Origin: Dichetophora obliterata
Taxonomy: Eukaryota > Arthropoda > Insecta > Diptera > Sciomyzidae
Length of the DNA: 64,000 nt
Reading direction: 5' to 3'
Assembly: GCA_963920525.1 (NCBI GenBank)
Contig: OY986439.1
Location: 36,807,819 to 36,871,818 of the forward strand
Shown here: piece after piece, positions 11,281 to 23,872 of the stretch
How the letters are laid out: each line of letters opens with the position of its first letter
How positions within the stretch are numbered: the first letter of the stretch is position 1
Translations under genes and position numbers: made by a program
Notes under the pieces: model-generated
What the model was told of the DNA's origin: nothing
The model's input: only the letters and a program-made list of their open reading frames with translations
Database searches by the model: none

Positions 11281-12017
11281 CACTCGAACTTAGAATATTT
11301 CTGCGAAATGGTCGATCGCATCTCGAAAGTCTAAAGGAACAAAAAGTTATAAATTAAATAAGTTAATAAAAGGCAGCATCATCTCAAATATAGTATTTTT
11401 TGTTCGGACAACGACATCGGACGTCACACATTTATCCATTGTAGCTTAATTGGGTAATTAAGTAATTAGGTAGCTAAGTAATTATGAAAGTTAGTAATTA
11501 AAAAACAAATTTAATATTTTGTCCTTTCCTTGCCTCAACTATTTTTTCTTTATCTTTAGCCAATGCCTTCCATTTTTACTAAAACAAATAAGCTTACGAA
11601 ACATTTACTAAACATTTACAAAAAATAAAAACTACATTTGTGAAACAGTGCAGTCGATTTGATGATCATCATGGTAAATGAATTTATGTATAAATTGCTT
11701 AAGTCAATAAAATTGAAATAGTCTTAGATAATATCATGAAATAATAAGTTTTTAATAAGTTTTAATTTTTTAGTCACTATTGACTTTTCTGTGGATTTCC
11801 CCATATATAAAATAATTAAAGAATTATCAAACACCCGCTTGTACAAGTTTTTTGAGGATGACAGTGTAATGCAGAACTGTAAGCGGGGTGTGACACAATT
11901 TTGTTTGTGGTAGTTGTAATTTATTTATTTATTTAGCATTTTTAGCTATTTAAAGAAACAGTAAATTTTTTATTTAAAATTTTCAATGTTTTCCTAATTA
12001 TAATAAAACAAGTTTTT
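11281..12017. other. Unassigned DNA with one dispersed repeat copy
   Basis: Apart from the 80-bp repeat at 11829-11905, it holds a TAATTA-type simple stretch at 11445-11510 and nothing else recognised. Confidence 0.4.
11829..11905 (+). repeat. 80-bp CCCGCT...AGCGGG repeat, copy 2
   Basis: Contains GATGACAGTGTAATGCAGAA then CTGTAAGCGGGGTGTGACA, aligned with copies at 10733 and 13301. Confidence 0.7.
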
Positions 12018-12745
12018 TTAAGGGAAGAAGCAACCTAAGTAAAATTTTGAAAAAAACCAAAATTTTTTTCGCTTAAAAGATGCTTAAGGGTCTAAAAAAT
12101 AATATACCAAGAGATAGAATCTGGCAAAAATGTCTAAATGCCCAAATTTTCTATTCTGCGACTAGAAGTATATGCAAATATTATACGAGTTATTAGTACT
12201 TAAAACCTTAAAAGCGTTTTTATCAAAACCACTTCTTTTGAGACGGTCGGACACATAACTCAAGCAAAGCTTCACCGATCGATTTGAAATTTTGACAGTA
12301 TATTCAAAATACCTTTATCTCTCGATACACGTAGGATTTTTTTTTATATTGCTTTCTTTTTGTTTTATCAACAATTTTGTGACTTTTTTTGTGAAAATTG
12401 TAACTGTTTTGTTCGATCACGCACCATTCCGCGAAAAATCAACATATCGAAAAAAATTCTACGTGTGTCGATAGCTGTTGATGTATAGAAACTGTATAGA
12501 AACTTAACTAAAAATTAAGGACGTTAAGTGTCTGGCCATGGACCCCTTCAAAAAAAGGGTGCCCTCAAAGAAATGCTGCAAAGCCGCAATTTGGTATTGA
12601 AATTTTTTAAAAAAATTACATTTTGTGTATTAATACTTATATTATAAAACGTACTTAACAGATTTTTGATTGACCTTTTCATTGAGCCAAAAAAATTCCT
12701 GAAATTAAGCCTATTTGTCGTGAGTTACTTAGGTTTCCCTCTTAA
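12018..12745. mobile_element. TTAA-flanked element, GGGAA...CCTAAGTAA ends
   Basis: TTAA at 12018-12021 and at 12742-12745 bracket imperfect inverted ends: GGGAAGAAGCAACCTAAGTA on the left, and the complement of TTACTTAGGTTTCCCTC on the right. No coding capacity. It resembles the MITE at 772-1516 in size and in starting TTAAGGGA, but the inner sequence differs. Confidence 0.5.
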
Positions 12746-13300
12746 ATATATTACTATTAACCTCATTTTTAAAGCTATTGGGCAAACTGTTTCTTAAATA
12801 TAATGTAGCTGCGAGGCCTCCAACGGCTGTATACAATTCTGAATTACATTTGTTCGGGCACAGCCGCTTAAACACTGATGTCATCTACCTTACATAGTAA
12901 GCGACGATGAGAGTAACTGTGCTGCTTATGACATGACACACAAGAGAGGAGAGAACAAAAACAAAATTGAACGAAAATCCTCTCTACGGTAAAAAAACAA
13001 CGAAAACGAAAGAAAACACATCAAAAAGAGGCAATCGAAAAAGAAACAAACTAAAGCAAATGACGCCAAAAATTATTTTCACAATAATTTCTACAATATA
13101 CGAGTAAAGAACGGATTTACTACCTTTTTCTCTACTATATTTAAATTATTGATTAGTAAATCCTTAGTGATTTTATATACAAAACTTTGTTCTGGTTCAA
13201 ACATAAAGATTAATAATTTTCACAAATACACTTCACTCCAAAACTTCCTGATAGAAAACATGGCGCTACTGTTCTCTTAATAAAAAGAAAGTATCGATCT

Positions 13301-13383
13301 GAACAAAAATCAGATTTTATCACAACCTGCTTACAGTTCTGCATTACAATGTCATCACCGACAAATTTTTACCATCGGGGTAA
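13301..13383 (-). repeat. 80-bp dispersed repeat, copy 3 (inverted)
   Basis: Complement of copies 1 and 2, closest to copy 1 across AAATTTG, GATGACAT and GTAATGCAGAACTGTAAGC. It lies in the spacer of the long-arm element. Confidence 0.68.
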
Positions 13384-13433
13384 TACGATTTTAAAAAACG
13401 TTATATTTGTGGGCTTGAACCGTAGGTCATACC

Positions 13434-13895
13434 TTAACCCATTAAGCGCCACTGTACTAATTTGAGTACAGCAAAATATTTTTAACTTTTAAAGTTTTCT
13501 TTGTTGTTAAGCATTAGTGAATTTTTTTGTTAATTGCCAATTGTTAAGCGGGTCAATTTCATTTATTTCTCATCTTTTCTTTTTTTTTTTTTAATATGTT
13601 TTCTTAAAAAAAAAATAAAAAAAAATAAAAAAAAAATAAAAAAAAATAAAAAAAAAAAAAAAAAATAAAAAAAAAAAAAAAAAAAAAATAAAAAAAATAA
13701 AAAAAATAAAAAAAATAAAAAAAAAAAAAATAAAAAAAAATAAAAAAAAAATAAAAAAATAAAAAAAAAATAAAAAAAAAATAAAAAAAATAAAAAAAAA
13801 ACATTTTTTTTGCTATCTTAGTTTGTTTTCTATTGTAAAATAAAGATATTTTGGACTTTTCACTTTTGCTTTTCATTTGGCTGTTAATGGGTTAA
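13434..13895. mobile_element. piggyBac-type MITE nested in the 12790-14177 element
   Basis: The ends TTAACCCATTAAGCGCC and TTAACCCATTAACAGCC almost match the ends of the complete piggyBac at 49281-51656, and both include the TTAA target. Just inside the left end is CTGTACTAATTTGAGTACAG, an inverted repeat placed as in the complete element. The interior (13608-13800) is poly-A broken by single Ts. It has no coding capacity and would depend on a piggyBac transposase supplied elsewhere. Confidence 0.82.
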
Positions 13896-14177
13896 ATCGT
13901 AAAAATGAATGCGACAATAATTTGTGTCATCAATTGCTTTCGTTTGTTTGTTTTCGGTGGGTTCGCTTTCGTTTTCATTGTGTTTTTGACATAGAGGGTA
14001 ATTTTGTTTGATTTTTTGTGCTCTCTTCTAGCTTGTGCGTCATTAGCAGCATACCTACTCGCATTGTCGCTTACTTTGTAAGGTAGATGTTATCAGTGTT
14101 TGAATGGTAGTGCTCGAAAAAATGTAATTGAGCATTGTATGCAGATGTTACATCGCAGTTACATCGTACTTAAGAAA

Positions 14178-15825
14178 TAATCGGTTATGTCTTGTGTTCA
14201 TTTACCACAATGTTTATTTTAGTGCCCAAAACTGTCAACAACTGTTAAAACTGCTTGCTTAAAAGTCAGTGATTCAAAAATAATTTATAAACCTAAAAAT
14301 ACTCTTTAATGTTTTCAAGCATTGTTTTTGTGTGTTTTATTTAATGCATAATAAAATTTGTTGTTCATGAAATGATAGCAAAAACGTTCTCAGGGAAATA
14401 AAATTCATGTTTCCTGTTCCAACGAGCACAAGTTGCATTTATTTCTGTGCAAAAAACCAACAACAAACAGGCAGCAAATTTTTTATATTAAAACAAATAG
14501 AACCTTCCGCAGATATATATTTCCTAAACAATTTTGTGTTTACGTTCCCATGACGAAGAAAACGTAACCGATGCGACGTGTCAAGAAATTCCCAAGAGGG
14601 TAAATTCTGTTGCTTAAACAAATTAGAGCAACAAAATGGAAAACGAAACCTTCTTTAAGATGGTAAACTATAGTAAGAAGGTCATCTTGTATGTTTTTAA
14701 TATTCTTGCATACCTGACACCAACACCACTTAAATGTCTGCTTGTTTGAATAGTTCCTTTCTTAATGGTGCAGCTAAGTGCAGTCAATTCGACCTTAACT
14801 TTGAAAAGGTTTCTCGCCTTAATACATTAAAAAAAAAATCGTTAATTAAGCGGGTTTTCCGCATCGCTCAACAGCCACATTGACCAGTATTATGTAAGGT
14901 CAATTAAGCCTCAACAATTTATAAACGATATGGCTTCTAGGGCAAATCTCAAATTTCAATTGAATGCACTTTGGCAAATATCTACTTGTTGTCCATGAAG
15001 CATTTAAATTTGAGCAAGAATTTTAAAAAATTTGAAAATATAGGTATTTTCCGTTTCACTTAAAACATTTCCCAAATCTGCTTGCAGTTTTCATATTAAA
15101 GTCGTTGCCAGATTTCTGCGCTATATTTGCTCATGCGCATAAGAAGTGACACATTTTATATTTAGCCTAGTTAAGTGACAGCAATTCGCTGTCAATTGCT
15201 TCGACAAACAGGTAGATAGACGTTTGAGTGCTTACATTAAGATATTCTTCTTGACGTTAATTGTTGCATTAACACATTTACAAACTGCTATACAATATTG
15301 ACTGAACTCATGCATTTTTTTGTTCTAATTTCTTTTACTTACATCTATCCATCACTTTCTTTATCACTGACTGGAGTCATTTATTGCTTGTCGGTATGAC
15401 TAACTGAGTGACTGAAAGACAGACAGACAGATAGACGGGCTGAATGTTTATTAGACTTCTGCCTGTTTGCTTATGACATTCCTTTGTTCCCTCAAGTGTG
15501 GCGTCAACATTAATTGTTACCAATTCTTTCATGTAATAACTTTATGTTTTATTTATTTACCTGTTTTTGTTTTTTTTTTTTATGAGTTAAGACTCTTGAA
15601 AGTTAGATGATAAGACTCTTGAAACTTGAGATATTTTTGAGGCGAACTGTTCGAAAAGGTTGCTTTTGACAGTTTTTTTCTTCAATTTCCCTATTTTAGA
15701 GGTTGAAACATATTCTAATGAAAATTTTTAAAAATGTATGGTATTTCTAGATAAAAAAAAATATAAAAGTAAAATATAAAAAAATATATAAAAGTAAAAT
15801 ATAAAAATTATAGATTTTATATAAA
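14178..15825. other. Single-copy A+T-rich DNA
   Basis: No gene or element recognised. There are small GACA/GATA-type simple repeats near 15417-15440 and a T-run near 15570. Confidence 0.4.
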
Positions 15826-16010
15826 AACTAGCAGGCCACAATTGTATGTGGCTTCGCCACTGTGGTTTTTTTGTTATCAATCTCCTTAAGACAATACATG
15901 TCAAACGAAATAAAAAATGTCTTCCTTTCCTTTGTTTTGTTTTGAAGCGCCGAACAGTGTTGCCATAAGTCGTTTGAGCGCTCGAAATTATAAAATGCAA
16001 AATAGAAAAT
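15826..16010 (+). repeat. Second copy of the ACTAG...GGCCAC dispersed repeat (partial)
   Basis: ACTAGCAGGCCACAATTGTA and CCTTAAGACAATACATGT align with 5345-5480. Only the 5' part is present. Confidence 0.55.
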
Positions 16011-16184
16011 TTTAATTTTTTTCTTTTATTCTAAGTGAAAATTGTACAAACTTTTCAAATTCATTCATTTCTTTAAGTTTGAACTTTTGTGTACTCTGTG
16101 CAACTTTTTCACATTCAGAATTTTTTTAAAAATTTGAAATGGTCCTGTAAACAAACAGTTAAAGATTTTAAATTGCCATTTTCT

Positions 16185-16400
16185 TTCTTAACACGGTTGT
16201 AGTAATCCCTTATGATAAAAAGTGGTGGCATTAGCCTTCTGTTAGAGTGTGTGGGCCGTAAGCTAAAGAACCACGGTTCAAACCCCAGCTCAAACAGAAT
16301 GTTTTTCAATTGAATTAATGCTTCTGTTCGGCCGTTACCTCTCTGCAGATAATGGCAAACCTCAGAGAGTACAAACTGCCATGTAACAGTTTATTTGTTT
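16185..16400 (+). mobile_element. tRNA-derived SINE-like sequence
   Basis: A box-B-like GGTTCAAACCCC at about 16273 is followed by GATAATGGCAAACCTCAGAG and ACTGCCATG. I recall this block, as GGCAATGGCAAACCTC...TGCCATG, from abundant SINE-like repeats of tephritid flies. The box A region is degraded. Exact ends are uncertain. Confidence 0.5.
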
Positions 16401-16855
16401 TTATAATGATAAAAAGTCCTAACATTTTAAAATCGTTTGTTGTTTCACATTTTACCCTTATTTTTCACGATTTTTTAAGTTTAGGTCAGAAGAAAAAGTG
16501 AGGAATCCTAGGGAATCTTGAATGATATACATGCCATGAATCCTTGAATTATCCTCTTTACATCTATACATGAAATTCTACCAGACTCTGCCGGACGTTG
16601 AACAAACTCTTCATTTGAGGAAGGAATTACGAAGTTTCCTGGCATATTTATGTTTTCTAATAATTTATTTATGCACTCAACAAAATAAGTCTTATTTTGA
16701 TTTGTATGCACTATTTTTTATTTATTTATTTTTTTTGTGTTTTTTGGAGTGTAGTCCAAAAATGACAACTATTTTGTACTCTGAGGATCGTTTTTGCGAT
16801 AAAAAATTTTTTTTTCATTACTTTTCACATTTTTGCAAATATATTCAGTTTTCTA

Positions 16856-18299
16856 CAGGGACCGTAAGGTTATGATTTTTTTCAAAAAATATGTTTTGAC
16901 TGATTTCATTTCGATCAAAAATATAAGTTAAAATTTGACTTTTTTTTCAAAAAATATGTTTTGACTGATTTCATTTCGATCAAAAATATAAGTTTAAATT
17001 TGACTTTTAGTTTTTCGATCAAAAATACTAGTTAATATTGGACTTTTGTTTTTTTTTTCATCAAAAAAAAAAAAGTTAAAATATGACCTCTATTTTTCTA
17101 TCAAAAATATAAGTTAAAATTTGATTTTAATTTTTTTGATCAAAAACAAAAGTTAAAATTTTACTTTTAGATCAAAAATAACATTTAAAATTGTACTTTT
17201 ATTTTTTCTATAAAAAATAACAGTTAAAATTTGACTTTTATTTTTTCAATCAAAAATAAAAGTTAAAATTTTACTTATTTTTTTGATCAAAAATAAAAGT
17301 TAAAATTTTACTTTTATTTTTCCGATTAAAAATAGATATTAAAAATTTAACATATCTATTTTATTAACTTTTATAATAGTTTAAATTTTCAAAACAATGA
17401 ATAGAGTAAATTTTGTATTCTTTTACACCTATGTTCGTAACATTTTTGCACGGAGATATAAACATTGCTATCGATCTTCATATCGTTGCATTGCATCGCT
17501 TAGCTGCTTATCATTGCACATTCTGTTTTCATTTATTTCGCAAACGACTTGAAGAGCGACTGCATGCAGATGATATATGATTAAAAATATTATTTTTACT
17601 TTTGATCGAAAAATTAAAAGTAAAATTTTAACTGTTATTTTTGATCGCAAAATATAAGTGAAATTTTAACTTTTATTTTTATCAAAACAATAAAAGTAAA
17701 ATTTCAACGTTTATTGGATCAAAAAATTAAAATTCAAATTTTAACTTTTATATTTGATCAAAAAAATTAAAGTCAAATTCTAATTTTTATTTTTGATCAA
17801 AAAAACAAAAGTCAAATTATAACTTATATTTCTGATCGAAAAATATAAGTCAAATTTTAACTTTTATTTTTATCAAAAAATAAAAGTAAAATTTCAACTT
17901 TTATGTTGGATCAAAAATAAAATTCAAATTTTAACTTTTACATTTGATCAAAAAAATTAAAGTCAAATTCTAACTTTTATTTTTGATCAATAAAACAAAA
18001 GTCAAATTATAACTTATATTTTTGATCAAAAAATAAAAGAAAAATTTTAACTTTTATTTTTGACCAAAAAAATAAAAGTCAAATTTCTACTTTTATATTT
18101 GATCAAAAAATAAAAGAAAAATTTTAACTTTTATTTTTGGTCGAAATAAAATTGGTCAAAAAATAACGATTACTTATTGACTTTTTAAAAAAATCAGAAA
18201 AAATAACACATTGCTATTTTCAAATATCCCATAGACTTACTCTTTCTATTTGACTTTTTGAATAGAAATGTCGAAAATAACTATTATTTTCGGTCCCTG
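16856..18299. mobile_element. hAT-type palindrome made of GATC repeats, copy A
   Basis: CAGGGACCG at the left and CGGTCCCTG at the right are flanked by perfect 8-bp direct repeats GTTTTCTA (16848-16855 and 18300-18307), which fixes the ends and supports the hAT superfamily. Inside, units of roughly 40 bp alternate TTTTTGATCAAAAA with AAAAGTTAAAATTTGACTTT in the left half and the complement in the right half. The units change direction around a unique core (about 17400-17580). No transposase is encoded. hAT transposases bind subterminal motifs, so the units may be binding sites; that is inference. Confidence 0.88.
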
Positions 18300-18307
18300 G
18301 TTTTCTA

Positions 18308-19102
18308 TGTATATTGTATAAGGTTTACTTTTAATTAAAAGTTTATAATTATGTTTCCTTTACGACTCTGAGAGACCAAAGTTCAAAATTTTTTTGCAAT
18401 TTTTAAAAACATGTAATGGTTTTCAAAAAAACTTCAAAAATATAATTCCAATTCACAGAGGTTTTATTCTTTTTATCAGTCAATTTTTAATAAAGTAAAT
18501 TTATTTATGAATTTTTTGTTTTACATTTGAATATTTTTTGTCGATTCGGGCTATTTTAAATTTATTTCTGCCAAAAAATGCAAGTTTATTTTGCAAATAA
18601 TTAATAAACAAGTACTTATTATTAAAATTTTGAAAGGAAAATATCCCTATAAAGTGCAGTAGCACAAATTTGATATTTTAAATCTTTTTTATAAAAATCA
18701 GCTCAGTACTTTTATAGTAAAATGGTAACATTAAATGCACACTACAATTTAATGTAATAGTACATGTATATATAGTTAATATTATATAATTTTTGGTGTT
18801 TTCAAATATTCAGCAAAATGTGAGAACCGGTTTCTCGAATAGTCCGAAAATTACGATTTTTTTAGTAACCTGTTTTTCGAATAATCGAAATTTGAAAACT
18901 GTAAGAAACTGGTTGGTTGGTTTTCTTTAAAATTATACAGGAAACTTTTAAGCTTTCCGAATAATACTCTACAATTTACATAGTGTTTTTTAAAATTTTT
19001 GAAAATAAAAAAATATATTAATACAATTTATAACGATTATTGTGAGGATCACTATTTGATTATGTTTATCACGAGCACATTTTCACGCTCAATAAAAGGT
19101 AC
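18308..19102. other. Unassigned A+T-rich DNA
   Basis: No coding or element structure recognised. A short segment at 18690-18720 resembles the 3' end of the dispersed repeat at 5345-5793. Confidence 0.35.
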
Positions 19103-21402
19103 CAGGGACCGTACCGATATTAACAGTTTTCATTTAACTTTTATTTTTTCCGACAAAAATACAAGTTATTCATTCTATGGCTTTTATTTTTTCGGTCAAC
19201 AATAACTGTTACTTTTGACTTATTTTTGTTTAGGTAAAAAATAACAGTTATTTTGTGCCTTTTATTTTTTCAGTCAAAAATATCAGGCAATTTTAATTTT
19301 TTTAAAGGCCGCTTGAACGGCAAAAAAGTTTTATGTAATTTTTACAGTCTCATTAGCGCGCACAATTTGAGCTATAAAAACTTTTTTAGTTTTAACACTT
19401 TTTTTATTCGGTCAAGCGGCTTTTGAAAAAATACCAATTGCCTGATATTTTTGACCGAAAAAAGGCACAAAATAACTGTTATTTTTTACCTTAAAAATAA
19501 AAGTCAAAAGTAACAGTTATTTTTCCCCGAAAAAATAAAAAGCAAATAACAGTTAGTTTTAACTTTTAAAGTAATAGTCCAAAATTTAAAAGGCGTTTAG
19601 TATTTGCAAAGCTGCTGCCATTACAACAACAATGGTATATTTTAAAAAGACCATCGGCAATTTTTTCGTTATTTCTTTTGACGTAGAATTACGTCTTACA
19701 GCGTGGTTTGTATGGCGGTCATTTTCATAAATTTTTTCAAGCACATTTAAGGATTTTAGTTGACACTTTGGGGCAGGGACTGAAAATAATAGTTATTTTC
19801 GAAATTTCAATTCAAAAAGTCAAATGGAAAGAGTCATTTTATTTGATGTTTGAGCATAGGCAATGTGATGCTTGTTAGCTAAGGAATAATAATCATAAAT
19901 GATTTTAATTATCTTAATTTTTTTTAAAATGTCAATAAATAATCGTTATTTTTTGACCAATTTTATTACGATCAAAAATAAAAATTAATATTTTACTCTT
20001 ATTTTTTTGATCAAGAATAAAAGTTTAAATTAGACTTAATTTTTTTTGATCAAATATAAAAGTTTAAATTTGACTTTTATTTTTTCGATCAAAAATAACA
20101 GTTAAAATTTTGCTTTTATTTTTTTATCAAGAATAAAAGTTAAAGTTTGACTTCAATTTTTTTGATCAAATATAAAAGTTAAAATTTGACTTTTATTTTT
20201 TCGATCAAAAGAAAAAATTATAGATTTTAATTCCTATATCATCTGCTTGCAGTCGCTGTTTGCTTCAAAAGCTTGCGCCTGTCGTTTGCGAAATAAATGA
20301 AAATAGAATGTGCAATGATAACCACGATATGAAGATCGATAGCAATGTTTTTATCTCTGTGCAAAAATGTTAGGAATATAGTATAAGATTAAAAAATGTA
20401 CTCTTAATTTTTTTTAAAACTAAAACTATTATAATATTTAATAAGAAATAAATGTGTCAAATTTTTAATCTATATTTTTGATCGGAAAAAGTCAAGTTTT
20501 ATCATTATTATTAATCAAAAAATAAAAGTCAAGTTTAACTAATATTTAATTAAAAACATTAAAATCAATTTTTAACTTATATTTTTGATCGAAAAAATAA
20601 GAGTCATAGTTTAACTTTAATTTTTGATAAAAAAAATAAAAGTAAAATTTTAACTTATATTTTTGATCGAAAAACTAAAAGTCAAATTTTATCTCTGTGC
20701 AAAAATGTTACGAATTTAGTGAAAGATTAAAAAATGTACTCTATTCATTGTTTTGTAAATTAAGACTATTATAATAGTTAATAAGATCTGTCAAATTTTT
20801 AATCTCTATTTTTGATCGGAAAAAATAAATGTTAAATTTTAACATTATTTTTAACCAAAAAATAAAAGTAAAATCTTAACTTTTATATTTGATCGAAAAA
20901 TTTAAAGTCAAATTTTAACTGTTATTTTTAATCGAAAATAAAAGTCAAATTTTAACTCTATTTTTTGATCAAAAAAATAAAAATCAAATTTTAAGTTATG
21001 TTTTTGATCGAAAAAATGAGAGTCATATTTTAACTGTTATTATTGAATCTAAACTTTTATATTTGATCGAAAAGTAAAAGTAAAATTAACTTTAATTTTT
21101 GATCAAAAAAATTAAAATCAAATTTTAACTTTTTTTTTGATCGAAAAACTAAAAGTAAAATTTTAACTTTTAGTCTTGAACGAAATAAAATCAGTCAAAA
21201 ATGACGATTATTTGTTGACTTTTTTTGAAAAATATCATAACCGTTACGGTCCCTGCTTTTGGGGTATCCCTACAGCCTTTAATAGTTATCGTACAAAGAA
21301 AAAATATATGCCAAGATATCAGTTGAAGTACGAATGAAACGAATATCTAACTTTGAATTTTTTATTTAAAAATTGTAAAATAACAGTTATTTTCGGCCCC
21401 TG
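19103..21402. mobile_element. hAT-type palindromic element, interrupted by another copy
   Basis: The left end CAGGGACCG (19103) pairs with the right end CGGCCCCTG (ending 21402). The flanks share AGGTAC, a partial target duplication. Its left portion is itself a hairpin centred near 19375, with arms carrying AAAATATCAGGCAATT and GCCGCTTGA-type blocks. A second element (19774-21255) sits inside, leaving about 0.8 kb of its own sequence. Confidence 0.68.
19774..21255. mobile_element. hAT-type GATC-repeat palindrome, copy B (nested)
   Basis: Starts CAGGGACTGAAAATAATAGT and ends ACGGTCCCTG. The flanks CTTTGGGG and CTTTTGGGG look like an 8-bp target duplication with a one-base slip. It shares the unit repeats and unique core of copy A in the opposite orientation (core about 20235-20400: CATCTGCTTGCAGTCGCTGT, GAAGATCGATAGCAATGTTT). 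Part of the core, GTGCAAAAATGTTA, recurs at 20700. No transposase. Confidence 0.85.
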
Positions 21403-23872
21403 TAGGTACTCATCCAAAGGGCAAGGTTTGAGTAATTTATTCAGACTATAAAAATAAGTACGAAAATCGGTTGGTTACCTTAAACTTTATTTAAAAATGT
21501 TTGTACCTAAAAGAAACAAAATTGCGTTAGGTATTCTCTTTACGAAATTCATCTGGTTCGTTTGTCTTTAATCCTTTATAAGCATTAGGATATTGAGGTA
21601 TTTTAAAAATAAATTTTATTTTAAATTTTTTAAAAATTAATATTTACTCAGGAAAAGTCATGGTTTAAACAATATTGTAATACAAACAACTTGGGAGCTA
21701 TTTCTCTTACAAAAATCTAAAAACATGTTTGTGTTTTTTTTTTAAGAAATAATTCAAAATTAGACAGAAATCAAATTTGGCAAAAATTGTGTACAAAATT
21801 CAAAATAAATTCATTGTTAAAAATAAAAGTTTAACAATTAAAAAAAATAATTGTTAATTTTTAATATCTTTTCATTACATTTTTCATTTTCATTTTTAAT
21901 TTTTCATTTATTTATTTTCATTTATTGGAATATATTCCTTGCTGACTAGATATTATATACAATTTTAATAATTTTTATTTTTTTTTAGGTATACTGCTAA
22001 CATTATATATATTCTTTTTGTCAAACTTTGGTGTCTTTTGGTTTAAAATTGTTGGCACCACTGGAATAATTGTTAAAAACGATATAAAAAGTTTTCTGAG
22101 AAAAAAATGAATGTTGATGATGGAGTTAATTCTTAACCTCATGTGTTTTAGGCTACTGTTGAGCTATTTTTATATCACGGCAGATATATATAACGTGCAT
22201 ATCTCAAAATCCTGCCGTGATGGACCAAAAATAATCATCAGAACCCTGAAACATAATCATCTTCAGCTTTAATACAGGCGCATTTTTCATCTGCCCGACC
22301 ACAATCTACTAAAGGAATTTTCTTTATGCCACTTATGTACTGGATTGCTCTGTTAATTTATGCTAATTCTTACTTAATTTGTGCTAAGCCATTCTAGGCT
22401 GAACATCTTTCAAATTTCTACAAATTTTTAAACTTAAATTTTCTCTAAAATATGTTTCTACCGCTAACAAAGCGTTAGAAATTAGCGTTTTATTTTTTAG
22501 AGTCGTCTTTTTCTTCTTTACCTCATCTTGTTTTTACGTCGCTTTTTGTTTACTTTATAATACTTTTATAGTCACTTATTGACTGAGTTTTTGTGGTGCT
22601 GCTGCTACTAACAGATTCACAAACAAATTATCTGTGTCGTCACTATAGCAAAGTTAAACATTGTTTATAAACGCCTTCTTTAAATTTTTCAAAAAACAAA
22701 CTAACTTGTTTTCTTTTTGTTATTAGTTTTTTTTTTGGTATGAGTGTGTCTACACTAGCTTTTACTCTCTCGCTCAAGTTCAAGTTATATTCTTTCTGTT
22801 ATCTGGTTTGATTCTAGAGAAAAAGAATTTGCATTGTTCTAAACTCAGTTATTCATTTCTTCACCTTCATGCTTTATTTCGTTGTGCTGGAAAAGTGCAG
22901 CTTTAGACACCTTGTTCGTTCGTTACCAAGCTGCTTAACTTGGCTATAATGCTAGTTTTTTTCGAAATATGATATCTTATAGGAAAACTTTATTTCGTTA
23001 TTATTATTTAAGTAGCTTAAAACCGCTTGTTGTGTGTGGAAAGCTTTATTGTTTTTTATTTGTCAGAAAGAAGACAGACAAAATGCCTGTTTTTAATATT
23101 TTACTCTCTGAAAGCTTTAACTTGTTGTGAGTAAGATTGAAAAAAAAAAAGTTAGAAAAACTAACTACATAGTTACTTTTCGAACAACAATTGTACTACG
23201 CAGTTTACTTCTTTACAACTTCACTTAAGATTGTATATTTCGATCTAAATTCATTAGCTCAAGTAAATATAATTAAGTGCTCAGTTTGAAAATTGAACAT
23301 TTCATTCCACAAGCAATTCAAGTTCAGACAAATTGTATGCTACGTAATCTTGCCTATTCTATTTATTGAACACGAACATCAATCAAAAAGATATATAAAA
23401 TTATAGTGGTTTGTGTCCATAATAAAATCAAATTTACCTTCGTTTTTATAATTCACAGTAACTTTGTTAAACGGGAGGGCAGTCTCGATAGTCTACGCGT
23501 TAACCTTTCTTTCCTTACTTCTAATCAAAAGATATTTAAAACACATCAATTTACGACGAAAAGTTGTTGTTGGAAAAGTTTGTGGAGAGAATCGTTTAGC
23601 GATTTAATTTGACTGAGGCAAAAGCATGATAATTGCCTCAGACCTAATATCACATGTTAATGCTGTTTCTGCCACACCAAAAACATTCTACACACAAATT
23701 TTCACTTGATTACTTTCTACCCTTCATCCAGCTAACCCATCTTCCGAATCAGCACGATGATTACACATTTATTGGGAGCATCACCTGAGCGTTGCTTTAA
23801 TCTAAAAAACCAAAAAAGATTATTTAATTTTTTTATTGTATTATTTAAGTAAAGCCACGGTTCCTATATATA
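21403..23872. other. Single-copy A+T-rich DNA
   Basis: No convincing gene or mobile element. Near 22172-22215 a short inverted pair (ATCACGGCAG / CTGCCGTGAT) is seen. The stretch 22440-23640 is the least repetitive part of this half of the window and could hold regulatory or untranslated sequence, but nothing identifies it. Confidence 0.4.

Larger units (their letters stand above)
12790..14177. mobile_element. 1.4-kb element with about 300-bp inverted arms
   Basis: The arms 12790-13090 and 13900-14177 are inverted copies sharing ATCTACCTTACA, TAAGCGAC and an ACATTTTTTCGAGCA-like block; both start TTTCTTAA. The middle contains the 80-bp repeat at 13301 and a piggyBac-type MITE at 13434-13895, so it has been a target for other elements. 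No reading frame of its own is seen. Confidence 0.65.

Noticed and set aside
13604..13876. 90-codon Phe/Tyr-rich frame
   Set aside because: Translation of a poly-A/T tract inside the piggyBac MITE.
16880..21230. The regular GATC-spaced repeats as a CRISPR array
   Set aside because: Units are themselves palindromic, vary in length, have no unique spacers and lie between hAT ends with a target duplication, in eukaryotic DNA.
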